Shown here: positions 28,741-38,899 of the stretch, in pieces
How positions within the stretch are numbered: position 1 is the first letter of the stretch
Layout: each line of letters begins with the position of its first letter
Assembly (NCBI RefSeq): GCF_018860705.1
Contig: NZ_JAHKQA010000073.1
Coordinates: 1 to 64,000 of the forward strand
Length of the DNA: 64,000 nucleotides
From: Citreicella sp. C3M06
GTDB lineage: Bacteria; Pseudomonadota; Alphaproteobacteria; Rhodobacterales; Rhodobacteraceae
Direction of reading: 5' to 3'
Position numbers and translations under genes: made by a program
The notes under the pieces: model-generated
Seen by the model: the letters and a program-made list of their open reading frames with translations, nothing else
What the model was told of the DNA's origin: nothing
Databases searched by the model: none

Positions 28741-31387
28741 TGACGATCCGCCCCGGCACAACGATCAGCTTTTTCGGCGCGGCCCCGTTCAGCGCCCGCT
28801 CGACGGCGGAATGGGCCAGCACCAGCTTTTCGATCTCGTCCTTGGCCATGTCGACCGGCACGGTCAGCTCGCCCCGGCGCTTGCCGTTGACCTGAATCGG
28901 CAGGGTCACGCTGTCTTCGACCAGCATCGCCTCATCGGCCACCGGCCACGGCGCGTTGGCGATCAGCCCTTCGCCGCCCAGCAGCGACCAGATTTCCTCG
29001 GACAGGTGCGGCGTCATCGGCGACATCAGCTGCGCCAGCGCCTTGGCTGCCGCGCGCTTGGTCTCGCTTCCGGCGCGCGACTTGGTCAGCGCGTTGGTAA
29101 AGGCGTAAAGCCGCGCGATGGCCGCGTTGAAGCCAAAGCTTTCAATGGCCAGCGTCACATCGCGGATCGCCTTGTGCATCTCGCGGGCGAGCGCCTCGTC
29201 TTCGCCGGTGGGCGGCACCTCGGATTCGGCGATCTCGGCGCAGGCGCGGAACACCCGGCCAAGGTGGCGGTTGGCGGCCTCGGCACCCGAGGCTGTCCAT
29301 TCCACGTCCCGCTCGGGCGGGCTGTCGGAGAGCACGAACCAGCGCGCGGTGTCAGCGCCGTATTGCTCGATGATGGCGACCGGATCGACCACGTTGTTCT
29401 TGGATTTCGACATTTTGGCCGAGGGTACAACCTCAACGCCCCAATGCGGAAAGTCATGGAAAGCAGTCGCAACAGCTTGGCGATGCGCCTCGTTGTCTAC
29501 GTCCATGCCCTGTTCTTCAAACGCTTTCTTGAGAACAACCACGCTCTTACCTTCGAATGGTATGGAAACCACTTCTTCGGGGTAGTGATAGACCGGGCGG
29601 CCCGCGTCGCTGGTGGTCTGGTAGATGGCGTGGGTCACCATGCCTTGGGTGAACAGCGCCTTGAACGGCTCGGCACAGGACTCGGGCAGATGGCCAGTCT
29701 GGATCATCGCGCGGGTGAAGAAGCGCGAATAGAGCAGGTGCAAAATCGCGTGTTCGATGCCACCGACATATTGGTCGACGGTCATCCAGTAGCCCGCCTT
29801 ATCCATGTCGGTGGGCGTTTTTGCGCGCGGCGCGGTGAAGCGGGCGAAATACCACGAGCTGTCGACGAAGGTGTCCATCGTGTCGGTTTCACGCTTTGCC
29901 GCCCCGCCGCAGGACGGGCAGGCGCAATCGCGCCATGTCGGGTGCCGGTCAAGCGGGTTGCCGGGGATCGCGAAATCGATCGCCTCACCGCCATTGTCGT
30001 AGGGCAGCGCGATGGGCAGGTTTTCTTTCTTTTCGGGCACCGTGCCGCAGGTCTCGCAATGCACCACCGGGATCGGACAGCCCCAGTAGCGCTGGCGCGA
30101 CAGGCCCCAGTCGCGCAGGCGGTACTTGGTGACCCCCTGCCCGACGCCATTGGCCTCGCAGAAGGCCACGGCGGCCTCGACCGCCTCTTCGCTGGTCTGG
30201 ATCTCTTCGCCCGCGATCAGGCGGGTGTAGCGGACCTTTTCCGTTTTCTGCGGCACAAAGGGTTCGGCCTTGATGTCGATGCCGCCCTCGATGGGCTCGA
30301 AGGTCTCGACGATGGGCAGGCCGTATTTGGTCGCGAATTCATGGTCGCGGGCGTCATGGCCGGGGCAGCCGAAGACCGCGCCGGTGCCGTAATCCATCAG
30401 GATGAAATTGGCGATATAGACCGGCAGCTCGACCGCTGTGTCGAAGGGGTGGCGCACGGTGATGCCGGTGTCAAACCCGAGCTTTTCGGCGGTCTCGATG
30501 GCCTCTTCGGTGGTGCCACCCTTGCGGCATTCGGCGGTAAAGGCGGCAACTTCGGGGTTGTCACGCTCCAGCACCTTGGCCAGCGGATGGTCGGGCGAGA
30601 TGCCGACAAAGCTTGCGCCCAGCAGGGTGTCAGGGCGGGTGGTGTAAACCTCGATCCGGTCATGGCCTTCGGGCGCATTGACGGTGGAAAACGCGAATTG
30701 CAGCCCGCGCGAGCGGCCGATCCAGTTGGCCTGCATCAGCTTGACCTTGGCGGGCCAGTCATCGAGCGTGTCCAGCCCTTCGAGCAGCTCGTCCGAGAAA
30801 TCGGAGATGCGGAAGAACCACTGCGTCAGCTCTTTGCGTTCCACCAGCGCGCCGGAGCGCCAGCCACGCCCGTTCTCGACCTGCTCGTTGGCCAGCACGG
30901 TCATGTCGACGGGGTCCCAGTTGACCATGGCGTTCTTGCGGTAGATCAGCCCGGCCTCGAGCATGTCGAGGAACAAGGCCTGCTGCTGGCCGTAGTAATC
31001 CTCGTCACAGGTGGCGAATTTGCGCGACCAGTCAAAGGACCAGCCCATCGGCTTCATCTGCGCGACCATGTCGTCGATGTTGCCGTAGGTCCAGTCCTTG
31101 GGGTGGCCGCCATTGGCCATCGCGGCGTTTTCAGCCGGCATGCCGAAGGCGTCGAACCCCATCGGGTGCAGCACGTTGTGCCCGCCCGCCAATTTGTAGC
31201 GCGCAATCACGTCCGACAGCGTGTAGTTGCGCACATGGCCGATATGGATGCGCCCGGACGGGTAGGGAAACATCGACAGCACGTAATATTTCGGCTTCGA
31301 CGTGTCGTCGGACGCCTTGAAGGTCAGGGCCTCATCCCAGGCGGCCTGCCATTTCGGCTCGATTTCGGCGGGGTCGTAACGCGACAT
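28727..31387 (-). CDS. leuS: Leucyl-tRNA synthetase
   Basis: This 886-residue class I synthetase charges tRNA-Leu. HIGH is at residues 48-51 ([11 protein letters not shown]) and KMSKS at 658-662. The CP1 editing domain between them contains the family-typical [12 protein letters not shown] and a zinc-like cysteine cluster ([19 protein letters not shown]). ATG 31387 begins [14 protein letters not shown], the normal start. The frame extends upstream to 31477 without family similarity. A tRNA-Leu(UAA) gene is also in this window at 42,092. Confidence 0.98.
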   Translation of the reverse strand: MSRYDPAEIEPKWQAAWDEALTFKASDDTSKPKYYVLSMFPYPSGRIHIGHVRNYTLSDVIARYKLAGGHNVLHPMGFDAFGMPAENAAMANGGHPKDWTYGNIDDMVAQMKPMGWSFDWSRKFATCDEDYYGQQQALFLDMLEAGLIYRKNAMVNWDPVDMTVLANEQVENGRGWRSGALVERKELTQWFFRISDFSDELLEGLDTLDDWPAKVKLMQANWIGRSRGLQFAFSTVNAPEGHDRIEVYTTRPDTLLGASFVGISPDHPLAKVLERDNPEVAAFTAECRKGGTTEEAIETAEKLGFDTGITVRHPFDTAVELPVYIANFILMDYGTGAVFGCPGHDARDHEFATKYGLPIVETFEPIEGGIDIKAEPFVPQKTEKVRYTRLIAGEEIQTSEEAVEAAVAFCEANGVGQGVTKYRLRDWGLSRQRYWGCPIPVVHCETCGTVPEKKENLPIALPYDNGGEAIDFAIPGNPLDRHPTWRDCACPSCGGAAKRETDTMDTFVDSSWYFARFTAPRAKTPTDMDKAGYWMTVDQYVGGIEHAILHLLYSRFFTRAMIQTGHLPESCAEPFKALFTQGMVTHAIYQTTSDAGRPVYHYPEEVVSIPFEGKSVVVLKKAFEEQGMDVDNEAHRQAVATAFHDFPHWGVEVVPSAKMSKSKNNVVDPVAIIEQYGADTARWFVLSDSPPERDVEWTASGAEAANRHLGRVFRACAEIAESEVPPTGEDEALAREMHKAIRDVTLAIESFGFNAAIARLYAFTNALTKSRAGSETKRAAAKALAQLMSPMTPHLSEEIWSLLGGEGLIANAPWPVADEAMLVEDSVTLPIQVNGKRRGELTVPVDMAKDEIEKLVLAHSAVERALNGAAPKKLIVVPGRIVNVVA

Positions 31388-31497
31388 TCTCTTATCCCTA
31401 TAGGCGGACGGGTTTGCCACGGGTGATAGGGTCTGCGCGCACGGGCGTAAAGCCCCGGCTGGCAGGGCGGGACGCAATCGCCCCGCCCAAGGCCCGA

Positions 31498-32880
31498 TCA
31501 GCTGTCGCTGGACGGCGCGGGTGCGGCTGTGCCCAGTGCCCAGCCCTTGCCCGCCGCAACTTGCAACGTGGCCCAGCTTGCCGCAAGATCGCGCTGGTTG
31601 GACGCCAGCGTCAGGCGCGCGCTGGCCAGAGAGCGCTGCACATCGAGCAGGTCAAGCAGTGTGGTCGTGCCGCCGTTGTAGGTTTCGCGCGACAGCGACA
31701 CCACGCGCTCATAGCTGTTGACGCTGCGCTGATAGGCGGCCACGGCGCGGAGATTGCGCAGGTAGTCGGTCTGCGCCGTCTGGACATCCTCGACCGCATC
31801 CAGAACCGTGGCGCGCCAATCGATCTCGGCGCTTTCGGCGGCGGCAATGGCGGCATCGCGCGCGCCCAGCAGCGTCGGCCGGTTCAGCACCGGGATCGAG
31901 ACCGATGGCCCATAGGACCAGCCGGTCACCGCATTCGATCGCGAGATCGTGCCGCTCAGCTGCAAGGACGGGTAGAGATCCGCCTCGGCCACGCCGATAT
32001 CCGCCACCGAGGAGGCGTAGCTGCGTTCCGCCGCGCGCACGTCGGGGCGGTTGCGCAGCAGGTCCGCCGGGACGCCAACGTTCGATCCGGCTCTGACACT
32101 GGGTTGCGCGGCACCGCGTTCCAGCCTGTCTTCGATGTTTTGCACCGGGACGGCCAGCAGCGTCGCAATCGCGTAAGATGCCGCGTAGAAACCGCTTTCG
32201 AGCCCCGGCAGGCTGGCGAGGCTTTCGTCCAGCGCCGCCTGTGCCTGTGCTTCGTCCAGCGCGGTGGCGGCGCCCGCTTCGCGCTGGCTCTGGACCAGCC
32301 CGAGCGTATCGCGGCGGGTCTGGATGGTCTGCCGGGTGATCGCCAGCGCGTTCTGGTAATAGCGCAGGTCGATGTAATTTGACACAACCGACGACAGGTA
32401 GGCCAGCCGCGCCGTCCCGACATCCAGCTGCGCCGATTCAAGGTCCAGCAACGCCGCCTCGCGGTGACGGCGCACGCCCCCGAACAGATCAAGGATCACC
32501 GCCGGGCTGAAGCTGCCGGTGTCGGTGACGCTGTTGCTGTCGGTGTTTTCATTGCCCGAGATGGTGCGGCTGCCCGACACGTTGCCCGAGATCAGCTCGG
32601 GCGCGCCGGTAACGCGGGCGGCGGCCTGCGCTTCCTTTACGGCCGAAATGGCGGATTTGATGTCGAGGTTCTGCGAAAGCCCCTGTTCGATCAGATCGTT
32701 CAGGATTCTGTCATTGTAGCTGCGCCACCAGTATTGCGCCGCGGCGTCGCCGATGGGGGCGGCGCCGCTTTCGGCAAAGCTGGTGGCCAGCACGGCCGAG
32801 GGGGCCTTGTAGTCCGGGCCGACGGTGCAGGCGGTGAGGCCGACCATCAGCGGCACGAAGGCGAAATTGCGAAATGTCAT
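31498..32880 (-). CDS. RND efflux outer membrane lipoprotein (OprM/NodT family)
   Basis: This 460-residue protein is the outer-membrane channel of a tripartite efflux pump. The N terminus has a lipobox (VGLTAC-T) followed by [10 protein letters not shown], the NodT/OprM signature. Two repeated OEP domains contain [20 protein letters not shown] and [16 protein letters not shown]. It follows the RND pump gene by 14 bases and closes the operon. leuS lies 110 bases downstream on the same strand, so read-through is possible. Confidence 0.94.
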   Translation of the reverse strand: MTFRNFAFVPLMVGLTACTVGPDYKAPSAVLATSFAESGAAPIGDAAAQYWWRSYNDRILNDLIEQGLSQNLDIKSAISAVKEAQAAARVTGAPELISGNVSGSRTISGNENTDSNSVTDTGSFSPAVILDLFGGVRRHREAALLDLESAQLDVGTARLAYLSSVVSNYIDLRYYQNALAITRQTIQTRRDTLGLVQSQREAGAATALDEAQAQAALDESLASLPGLESGFYAASYAIATLLAVPVQNIEDRLERGAAQPSVRAGSNVGVPADLLRNRPDVRAAERSYASSVADIGVAEADLYPSLQLSGTISRSNAVTGWSYGPSVSIPVLNRPTLLGARDAAIAAAESAEIDWRATVLDAVEDVQTAQTDYLRNLRAVAAYQRSVNSYERVVSLSRETYNGGTTTLLDLLDVQRSLASARLTLASNQRDLAASWATLQVAAGKGWALGTAAPAPSSDS

Positions 32881-32894
32881 GTGCTCGAGTCTCT

Positions 32895-35800
32895 CTACTT
32901 GGTCCTCACGACCAGTCGCATGATGAGCGCGTAAAGCGCTGGCACCATGAAGATGCCGATGAATGTTGACGCCACCATGCCCCCGATTACCCCGGTGCCG
33001 ATGGCATTCTGAGCGGCGGCCCCTGCCCCTGTCGCGGTCGCAAGCGGCAAAACGCCGAGGATGAAGGACAGCGCGGTCATCAGGATCGGACGTAGCCTCA
33101 GTCGCGCGGCTTCTGCGGCCGCATCGATAACGCTTCGGCCCTGCGCCCGCAGGGTTTCGGCGAATTCTACGATAAGGATAGCATTCCTCGCTGCAAGTCC
33201 GATCGTCGTAAGCATGCCGACCTTGAAATAAACATCGTTAGACTGACCAAAAAGCCACGCTGCAGTAAGGGCACCGAGCACCCCGACCGGCACCGCCAGC
33301 ATCACCGAGAACGGAATCGTCCAGCTTTCATAAAGGGCTGCGAGCGCCAGAAAGATGACAAGCGCCGAAATCGCGTACAGCACCGGCGCCTGCGTGCCGG
33401 ACTGGCGTTCCTGATAGCTGATGCCGGTCCAGGCCGCGCCGTAGCCGCCATCAAGGCTTGAAACCAGTTCTTCCATGGCTTCCATCGCCTCGCCCGAGCT
33501 GAGACCGGTCGCCGGCGAGCCGGAAATCTCGATCGCCGAGCTGCCACCGTAGCGTTGCAGGCTGGGCGCCACCGGCTCCCAGCTGGTGGTCATGAAGGCC
33601 GAGAACGGCACCATCTCGCCAGCCGAGTTCGTGGCGTACCATTTCATCACGTCCTCGGGCTGCATCCGGTACTTCGCATCCCCCATCACGATGACCGGCC
33701 GCAGCGACGCGCCCAGCACGAAATCGTTGACCTCGGTGCCGCCGAAGATGGTCGAGAGCATGCTGTTCACAGCCGACAGGGACACGCCGAAGCTTTCGGC
33801 CTTTTCCTGATCGATGGCGACGCGCAGCGCGCTTTCGCTGTCGGTGCCGCGCGCCGAGGCATTGACCACGCGCCCGTCGGCCTGCGCCGCGGCAACCAGA
33901 TCCTTGGCGGCCTCGATCAGCGCGTCGGTGCCGTTGCCGGCCTGATCGACAAGATACATCGTGAAGCCGCCGGTGTTGCCCAGCCCCTGAATGGCGGGCG
34001 GCTGGCGGAACATCACCTGCCCCGCCCGATGCCCGGCAAAGCGTGCATTCGCCCGCCCGGCCAAGGCCGCAGCCGACCGGGAGGCATCGCTTTGGCGCTC
34101 TTCGAAATCCTTCAGCTTGACGAAGACCAAGGCGTTGTTCTGACCGGTTCCGGCAAAGCCGAAACTCAAGGCGGCAAAGGTTGAATCGACGGTGTCGGTT
34201 TCCTCGGTCAGCAGGTAGTCTTCGATCTGCTTGACGGTTTCCAGCGTCTGCTGGCTGGTCGAGCCTTCGGTCAGCTGGACCACGGTCATCAGCACGCCCT
34301 GATCCTCGGTCGGAATGAAAGAGCTGTTCAGCCGCGAATAGACCGCCCATGCGCCGCCCAGCACCAGCGCCAGCACCAGCAGCATCATTGCCGGGGCCTT
34401 CAGGCTGGCCTTTACCCCCGCCGTGTAGCCATCGACAAAGCGTTCCATGCCGGCGTTGAACCAGCGCGCGGGCGCAAAGCGCGTCGGCCCGTGCGACGGT
34501 TTGAGCAGCCGGGCGGCCATCGGCGGTGACAGCACGATGGCAAAGATCAGCGACAGCGCCATCGCCGAGACCATGGTGATCGAGAACTGCCGATAGATCA
34601 CCCCTGTCGATCCGCCGAAAAACGCCATCGGCAAAAACACCGCCGCCAGCACCACGTTGATGCCCATCAGCGCCGAGGTGATCTCGCCCATGCTGCGCTT
34701 GGTGGCCTCAAGGGCCGACAGCTTGTCCTCTTCCATGATGCGTTCGATGTTTTCGACCACCACGATGGCATCATCGACCAGCAGGCCGATGGCCAGCACC
34801 ATGGCGAACATGGTCAGCGTGTTGATCGAATATCCGGTGATCATCAGCGTCGCGAAGGTGCCCGCAAGCACCACCGGAACCGCGACCAGCGGGATCAGCG
34901 TCGCCCGCCAGCTTTGCAAAAAGATGATCAGCACGGCGGTGACCAGAATCACCGCTTCGATCAGCGTGTCGTAGACCTGCTCGATCGACAGCTCGACAAA
35001 GGGCGAGGTGTCGTATGCGGTGCGGAACTCGACCCCCTCGGGCAGCGAGTTTTCCAGTCTGGCAAGCGTTTCGCGCACCGCGGCGGCGGTGTCGACCGCG
35101 TTGGCGCCGGTTTCAAGGTTCACCCCGAAGCCGGCCGCATTCAGCCCGTCAAAGCGCGAATCGCCGCCGTACTCCTCTTGACCGATCTCGACCGTGGCCA
35201 CATCCGACAGGCGCACCGCGCCGACGTCTTCGTCGGTCTTGAGCAGGATGTTCTCGAACTCTCCGACCGTGGTCAGCTGGCTTTGCGCCGTCATCGTCGC
35301 GGTGAATTGCTGCCCCAGCGCGGTGGGCTGATCGCCGAGCGAGCCGACCGACACGGTGGTGTTCTGGTTGGCGACGGCGGTGACCACATCGGTCGCGGTC
35401 AGCTGAAAGCGCGCCAGCGAGATCGGATCGAGCCAGACCCGCATTGCATAACCCGAGCCGAACTGGTTGATGTCGCCAACCCCTTCGGTGCGCTGGATCG
35501 GCCCCTCGAGCGTCTCTTCAAAGATGTCGGCAAGTTCGAGAGAGCTGTATCTGTTGTCGGTCGACACCAGCGCGCCGACCATCAGGATCGACGAGCTCGA
35601 CCGGCGGACCGTCACCCCGGCGCTTTGCACCGCGCTGGGAAGCTGGCTTTCGACCTGACTGACCTTGGATTGCACATCGTTTTGCGCCTGCGACGGGTCG
35701 ATGCCGTCATCAAAGACCAGCGACAGCGACGACGAGCCCTGCGTGCTCTGGGCTGTCATGTAGAGCAAGCCCTCGAGCCCGGTCATGTTGTCTTCGATAA

Positions 35801-35990
35801 CGCGGGTCACCGAGTTTTCCACAGCCGAGGCGGTGGCGCCGGAATAGCTGGCCGAGATGCGCACCGTGGTCGGCGCGATATCGGGATATTGCGACACGGG
35901 CAGGCTGAAATAGCCGTAGATGCCCGCCAGAACGGTCATGATCGCCAGAACATAGGCAAAGATCGGGCGGCGGATGAAAAAGAGGCCCAT
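32895..35990 (-). CDS. RND multidrug efflux pump, inner membrane subunit (AcrB/MexB, HAE1 family)
   Basis: This 1031-residue protein is full length for hydrophobic/amphiphilic efflux pumps. It starts GLFFIRRPIFAYVLAI, has 12 expected membrane segments with two large periplasmic loops, and carries the proton-relay pair in LAIGLLVDDAIVVVENIER. The second half shows IGLAARNAILIVEFAE. ATG 35990 is preferred over the in-frame TTG 35993; it is 4 bases after the adaptor gene stop. Substrates probably include drugs, dyes or bile-salt-like compounds, but this is inference from family. Confidence 0.95.
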   Translation of the reverse strand: MGLFFIRRPIFAYVLAIMTVLAGIYGYFSLPVSQYPDIAPTTVRISASYSGATASAVENSVTRVIEDNMTGLEGLLYMTAQSTQGSSSLSLVFDDGIDPSQAQNDVQSKVSQVESQLPSAVQSAGVTVRRSSSSILMVGALVSTDNRYSSLELADIFEETLEGPIQRTEGVGDINQFGSGYAMRVWLDPISLARFQLTATDVVTAVANQNTTVSVGSLGDQPTALGQQFTATMTAQSQLTTVGEFENILLKTDEDVGAVRLSDVATVEIGQEEYGGDSRFDGLNAAGFGVNLETGANAVDTAAAVRETLARLENSLPEGVEFRTAYDTSPFVELSIEQVYDTLIEAVILVTAVLIIFLQSWRATLIPLVAVPVVLAGTFATLMITGYSINTLTMFAMVLAIGLLVDDAIVVVENIERIMEEDKLSALEATKRSMGEITSALMGINVVLAAVFLPMAFFGGSTGVIYRQFSITMVSAMALSLIFAIVLSPPMAARLLKPSHGPTRFAPARWFNAGMERFVDGYTAGVKASLKAPAMMLLVLALVLGGAWAVYSRLNSSFIPTEDQGVLMTVVQLTEGSTSQQTLETVKQIEDYLLTEETDTVDSTFAALSFGFAGTGQNNALVFVKLKDFEERQSDASRSAAALAGRANARFAGHRAGQVMFRQPPAIQGLGNTGGFTMYLVDQAGNGTDALIEAAKDLVAAAQADGRVVNASARGTDSESALRVAIDQEKAESFGVSLSAVNSMLSTIFGGTEVNDFVLGASLRPVIVMGDAKYRMQPEDVMKWYATNSAGEMVPFSAFMTTSWEPVAPSLQRYGGSSAIEISGSPATGLSSGEAMEAMEELVSSLDGGYGAAWTGISYQERQSGTQAPVLYAISALVIFLALAALYESWTIPFSVMLAVPVGVLGALTAAWLFGQSNDVYFKVGMLTTIGLAARNAILIVEFAETLRAQGRSVIDAAAEAARLRLRPILMTALSFILGVLPLATATGAGAAAQNAIGTGVIGGMVASTFIGIFMVPALYALIMRLVVRTK

Positions 35991-35994
35991 CAAA

Positions 35995-37173
35995 TCAGTT
36001 CCCGTTGGTGGCGGTATCGCTGACCACGCCGTTTTCGTCGATGCTCACCGGCGTGGTGGTGATGGTTGCGCCATTCAAGAGGGTCTTCAGCCCGTCGACG
36101 ATCAGCGACTCGCCCGCGACGACCCCATCGGTCACCACCCAGCTGTTCTGATAACTGCCCTCTTCGGTCAGGGTCCGCTGCTCGGCCTTGCCATCCATGG
36201 CAACGAAGGCGGTCAGCGCGCCTGTGGCCGACCGCGAGGTGGCGCCCTGCGGCACCAGCACCGCCTCCATGCTGCCAAGCGTCATGTCGACGCGCAGGAA
36301 CTGGCCGGGCACGATGCGATGTTCTTCATTGGCGAATTGCAAGCGCATCTCGCGCGTGCCGGTGGTTGTCGAGACCGTGGCACCGGGCGAGATCATCTCA
36401 CCCTCGCCCGCATAGGTCTCGCCGGTTTCCAGCACCAGCGCCGCCTGAAGCCTTTCGCCGCGCTGAAGCTGGCCGGCCTCGATCTGGTTGCGGATCTCGC
36501 CGATGCGGCGGCTGCTTTCGGCCACATCGACATAGATAGGGTTGGACTGGGTCACTGTGGTCAGTGCGTCGGTCTGCGCCGCCGTCACCAGCGTGCCGAC
36601 CGACACATCCGGCACCGAGGGAAAGCCATCGATGGGGCTGGTGATCTGGGTGCGCTCTAGGTCAAGCTGCGCCACCGCAAGCGCGGCTTTGGCCGAGCTG
36701 AGATCCGCCTGCGCCTGTTTCAGCGCGACCTGCGCGGTGCCGAGTTCTTCCTGAGTGATGCCGGTGCCAAGCAGACGGGTGTAGCGATCGACGGTCTGCT
36801 GGGCATCTTCGACCGAGGCCTGCGACAGATCCACCGACGCCTGCGCGGCGTCAACATCGGCCTGATAGGTGTCGTCTTCGATGCGGAACAGCACGTCGCC
36901 CGCTTTGACCGGGCGGCCGGACTGATAGACGATTTCCGAGATCATGCCGCCGACCCGCGGGCGGATGTCGACCTGCTGGTAAGCAACGGCGCGGCCCGGC
37001 ACGGTGATGGTGAAGGGCACATCCTGCGTTTGCAGCGTGACGATGCCGACAGCGGTTGCACCGCCTCCCGGGCCCGACGCGCCCGGCCCCTGCTGCGCCG
37101 CGGCGGACGTGGCAAGGGACAGAGCAAGCGCGCAAACGGCGGCGCGGGGGATGGTGCGAAGGAAAAACTGCAT
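35995..37173 (-). CDS. RND efflux periplasmic adaptor subunit (MFP family)
   Basis: This 392-residue protein has a signal peptide (1-26, ending SAAAQ), a biotinyl-lipoyl pair (VDIRPRVGGMISEI and IDGFPSVPDVSVGTLV), an alpha-helical hairpin with coiled-coil (about 105-175), and a beta-barrel C terminus. It connects the RND pump with the outer membrane channel. It is the first gene of the three-gene operon. Unlike most such operons, no TetR, MarR or LysR gene is adjacent; a palindromic element lies 47 bases upstream. Confidence 0.94.
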   Translation of the reverse strand: MQFFLRTIPRAAVCALALSLATSAAAQQGPGASGPGGGATAVGIVTLQTQDVPFTITVPGRAVAYQQVDIRPRVGGMISEIVYQSGRPVKAGDVLFRIEDDTYQADVDAAQASVDLSQASVEDAQQTVDRYTRLLGTGITQEELGTAQVALKQAQADLSSAKAALAVAQLDLERTQITSPIDGFPSVPDVSVGTLVTAAQTDALTTVTQSNPIYVDVAESSRRIGEIRNQIEAGQLQRGERLQAALVLETGETYAGEGEMISPGATVSTTTGTREMRLQFANEEHRIVPGQFLRVDMTLGSMEAVLVPQGATSRSATGALTAFVAMDGKAEQRTLTEEGSYQNSWVVTDGVVAGESLIVDGLKTLLNGATITTTPVSIDENGVVSDTATNGN

Positions 37174-37464
37174 GGAACCTCTCGAGACAATGATCCGGCG
37201 CGGGGTTGAAACTGAACTTCCAAATTGGAGTCAATTCGTATGTGAACGCAGCAAACCCCAGCTTCCGCCGCGCAAAGAGGATTATTTTCATGACGCTGCG
37301 CGGGTGGTGCAAAACTGCGACGAATGGGCCGATTTCACTCGCCATCATATTACATTATCGTGATAAAGTCGCCCTCGTGATGGTGCATCCGGCTGGCAGC
37401 GGTACGGCATCAAGGTAGCGACATACACCGTCGCATGAAAAAAATGCCAAGGGAGTATTGCGTG
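37174..37464. promoter_or_regulatory. Divergent control region of the efflux operon and a small membrane protein
   Basis: This 291-base region drives the efflux operon leftwards and the gene at 37465 rightwards. It is AT-richer than its surroundings. It holds the palindrome CCAAATTGG (37220-37228) upstream of the adaptor gene, and the near-perfect palindrome TTATC-GT-GATAA (37355-37366) nearer the other gene. Either could be an operator for a regulator encoded elsewhere. I cannot fix -10/-35 elements with confidence. Confidence 0.5.
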
Positions 37465-37785
37465 ATGCCCAAGCTCATCCGTCTTTATATCGTTCAGGTT
37501 GTCGCCGGCTTTGCCCTGTCGGCTGTGTTCGTCGGGCTGCTGCTGTGGCTGAACGTGGCGAACCTGTATCACCTCGTGACCAGCAGCGAGGCGGGTTTGC
37601 TTGCGGTGTTCCTGCTGTGGCTGTTCAACGGGCTGGTGTTTGCCGGGGTGCAGTTCGCGATCTCGATCATGCGGATGGGCGATGACGGCGCGGCGCCCCC
37701 TGGCGGCAAACGGATGCCGGGCGCGACGATGGCGCCCGCAACAGTGCGGATCAAAGCCCCGTCGGCGCGCGGCCGCCCGCTTTGA
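37465..37785 (+). CDS. Small two-helix inner membrane protein, unknown function
   Basis: The 106-residue product has two membrane helices, about 8-30 and 44-68, and a basic, Pro/Gly-rich C-terminal tail. I chose ATG 37465 because GGGAG lies 8 bases upstream; in-frame ATGs at 37435 and 37444 lack this. It stands alone, divergent from the efflux operon and followed by its own terminator. I recognise it only as a type of protein common in Rhodobacterales, without known function. Confidence 0.75.
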   Translation: MPKLIRLYIVQVVAGFALSAVFVGLLLWLNVANLYHLVTSSEAGLLAVFLLWLFNGLVFAGVQFAISIMRMGDDGAAPPGGKRMPGATMAPATVRIKAPSARGRPL

Positions 37786-37790
37786 TCGAG

Positions 37791-37812
37791 CGCCCCGCGG
37801 GGCGGTTTTTCT
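37791..37812 (+). terminator. Rho-independent terminator after the small membrane protein gene
   Basis: The palindrome CGCCCCGCGGGGCG is followed by GTTTTTCTTT, 5 bases after the stop codon of the gene at 37465-37785. Confidence 0.8.
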
Positions 37813-37835
37813 TTGCAGCGTCAGGCAAAGTGGCG

Positions 37836-38022
37836 GGAACCGCGGCAACCGTGGGGTTATCTCATTCCCGAGGACCTGTATGTACAGGTGGGCGCCAGGT
37901 AAACGGGCCAGGGCCCGGACAGAGCCAGCTCCCTCGGAATTGCTTAAGGCCACCGGAATGCAACCATGCACGAGGAGCGCAGAAACCCGCCTGACCGCCA
38001 TGTAGGGGCGCGGACCGGTTCC
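37836..38022. ncRNA. Candidate structured RNA, strand uncertain
   Basis: The 187-base segment can be closed by GGAACCG (37836-37842) / CGGTTCC (38016-38022). Inside, ATTCCCGAGG (37864-37873) pairs with CCTCGGAAT (37932-37940) and encloses three hairpins: ACCTGTA-TG-TACAGGT (37874-37889), CGGGCC-AG-GGCCCG (37904-37917) and GAGC-CA-GCTC (37922-37931). No protein frame explains this. Length and the minus-strand stretch GCGCCCACCTGTA...TACAGGT are reminiscent of alphaproteobacterial 6S RNA, but I cannot confirm that from memory. It sits between a terminator and a 3' repeat, with convergent genes on both sides. Confidence 0.45.
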
Positions 38023-38077
38023 GGCAATCCCTTGTTGTCATCTTTCGTTGAAATTGCTGCGGAGGGGTGGCGTTGCA

Positions 38078-38140
38078 GGGGGGCCAGCCCCCCTCGGCCT
38101 GCGGCCTCACCCCCCGGAGTTTATCTGGCAAGATGAAGGG
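38078..38140 (+). repeat. Intergenic palindromic repeat, copy A
   Basis: It consists of a GGGGGG-CCAG-CCCCCC hairpin, a variable GGCC-TGC-GGCC hairpin, then CCCCGGAGTTTATCTGGCA and AGATGAAG. The same layout occurs at 48510-48570 (opposite strand) and 58224-58280. It lies 19 bases from the 3' end of the ClpP-like gene. Confidence 0.85.
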
Positions 38141-38158
38141 CGGGCGCGGCGCAGGGCT

Positions 38159-38899
38159 TCAACTGTCTGTGGCAGTTTCGAAACCGTATCGGTCGAGTTC
38201 TTCGGGAAGCAGCACGTAGATCTCGTCTGACGGGGTGGTCAGGGCGTGTTGCATGACCATCGGATCGATCCCCATGTCATTGAGATAGGTCATCACTTCG
38301 CCTTGTCCGCGCTGGATGCTCTCGACGGCGACGAAGGCGGGCAGGATCGTGCTTTCGCCGAAGTAATGCTGGTGCACGCCAAGCGAGGCGCCATCTTCGA
38401 TGCGGCGCTCGGTGCCGCCCACGAAGAGGTAGGGACAGGCGGAATAGCAGATCTCGCCGCGCAGCATCGCCGTGCCGATGCCCGCATCGCGCAGGTGGCG
38501 CCCGATCTGCAGAGCGTCCTGAACAGAGCCGCCCGGGCTTTGCAGGATCAGGGTGGCGATGGCGGGATCGGCGGCGGTCAGCTGGTCGATGATGCGCTCT
38601 GCGTCGCCGCCCGCGATGGCGCCTTCGAGTCGCCAAGTGGTGCCGCTGTCCTGCGTCAGGGTCAGCCGCTTGGGCAAGTCGCCGGGATTGCGGGCAGGGT
38701 CGAGCGGCGGGCGCTGGTAGTCTGGATTGTACAGGCGGCGCTGATCGCCGGGCCGCACCGGTTCGCTGAGGCGCGGAGCAGAGGGGCCGAAGGAGGGCAT
38801 GCGCAGCCCGTCCTGCACGTCTCCGACCACCAGAAGCGCGCCCAGCACGATCTGAACCCCAAGGATGCCGCTGAGGACGCGGCTCACGCTCATCGCCAT
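38159..38899 (-). CDS. Secreted ClpP/crotonase-fold protein (COG3904-like)
   Basis: This 246-residue protein has an N-terminal membrane anchor or signal (about 7-27) and a ClpP-like domain (about 85-240). The pattern LILQSPGGSVQDALQIGRHL, then the candidate nucleophile serine in CYSACPYLFVGG, then the histidine in LGVHQHYF match the order of ClpP active sites. Family members are predicted periplasmic or membrane proteases with unknown substrates. ATG 38899 shares a base with the stop of the upstream gene (TGATG), so the two are coupled. ATG 38893 is an alternative start. Confidence 0.8.
   Translation of the reverse strand: MAMSVSRVLSGILGVQIVLGALLVVGDVQDGLRMPSFGPSAPRLSEPVRPGDQRRLYNPDYQRPPLDPARNPGDLPKRLTLTQDSGTTWRLEGAIAGGDAERIIDQLTAADPAIATLILQSPGGSVQDALQIGRHLRDAGIGTAMLRGEICYSACPYLFVGGTERRIEDGASLGVHQHYFGESTILPAFVAVESIQRGQGEVMTYLNDMGIDPMVMQHALTTPSDEIYVLLPEELDRYGFETATDS

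Noticed and set aside
28676-31426. 916-codon plus-strand frame opposite leuS
   Set aside because: Shadow of leuS, with no family motif.
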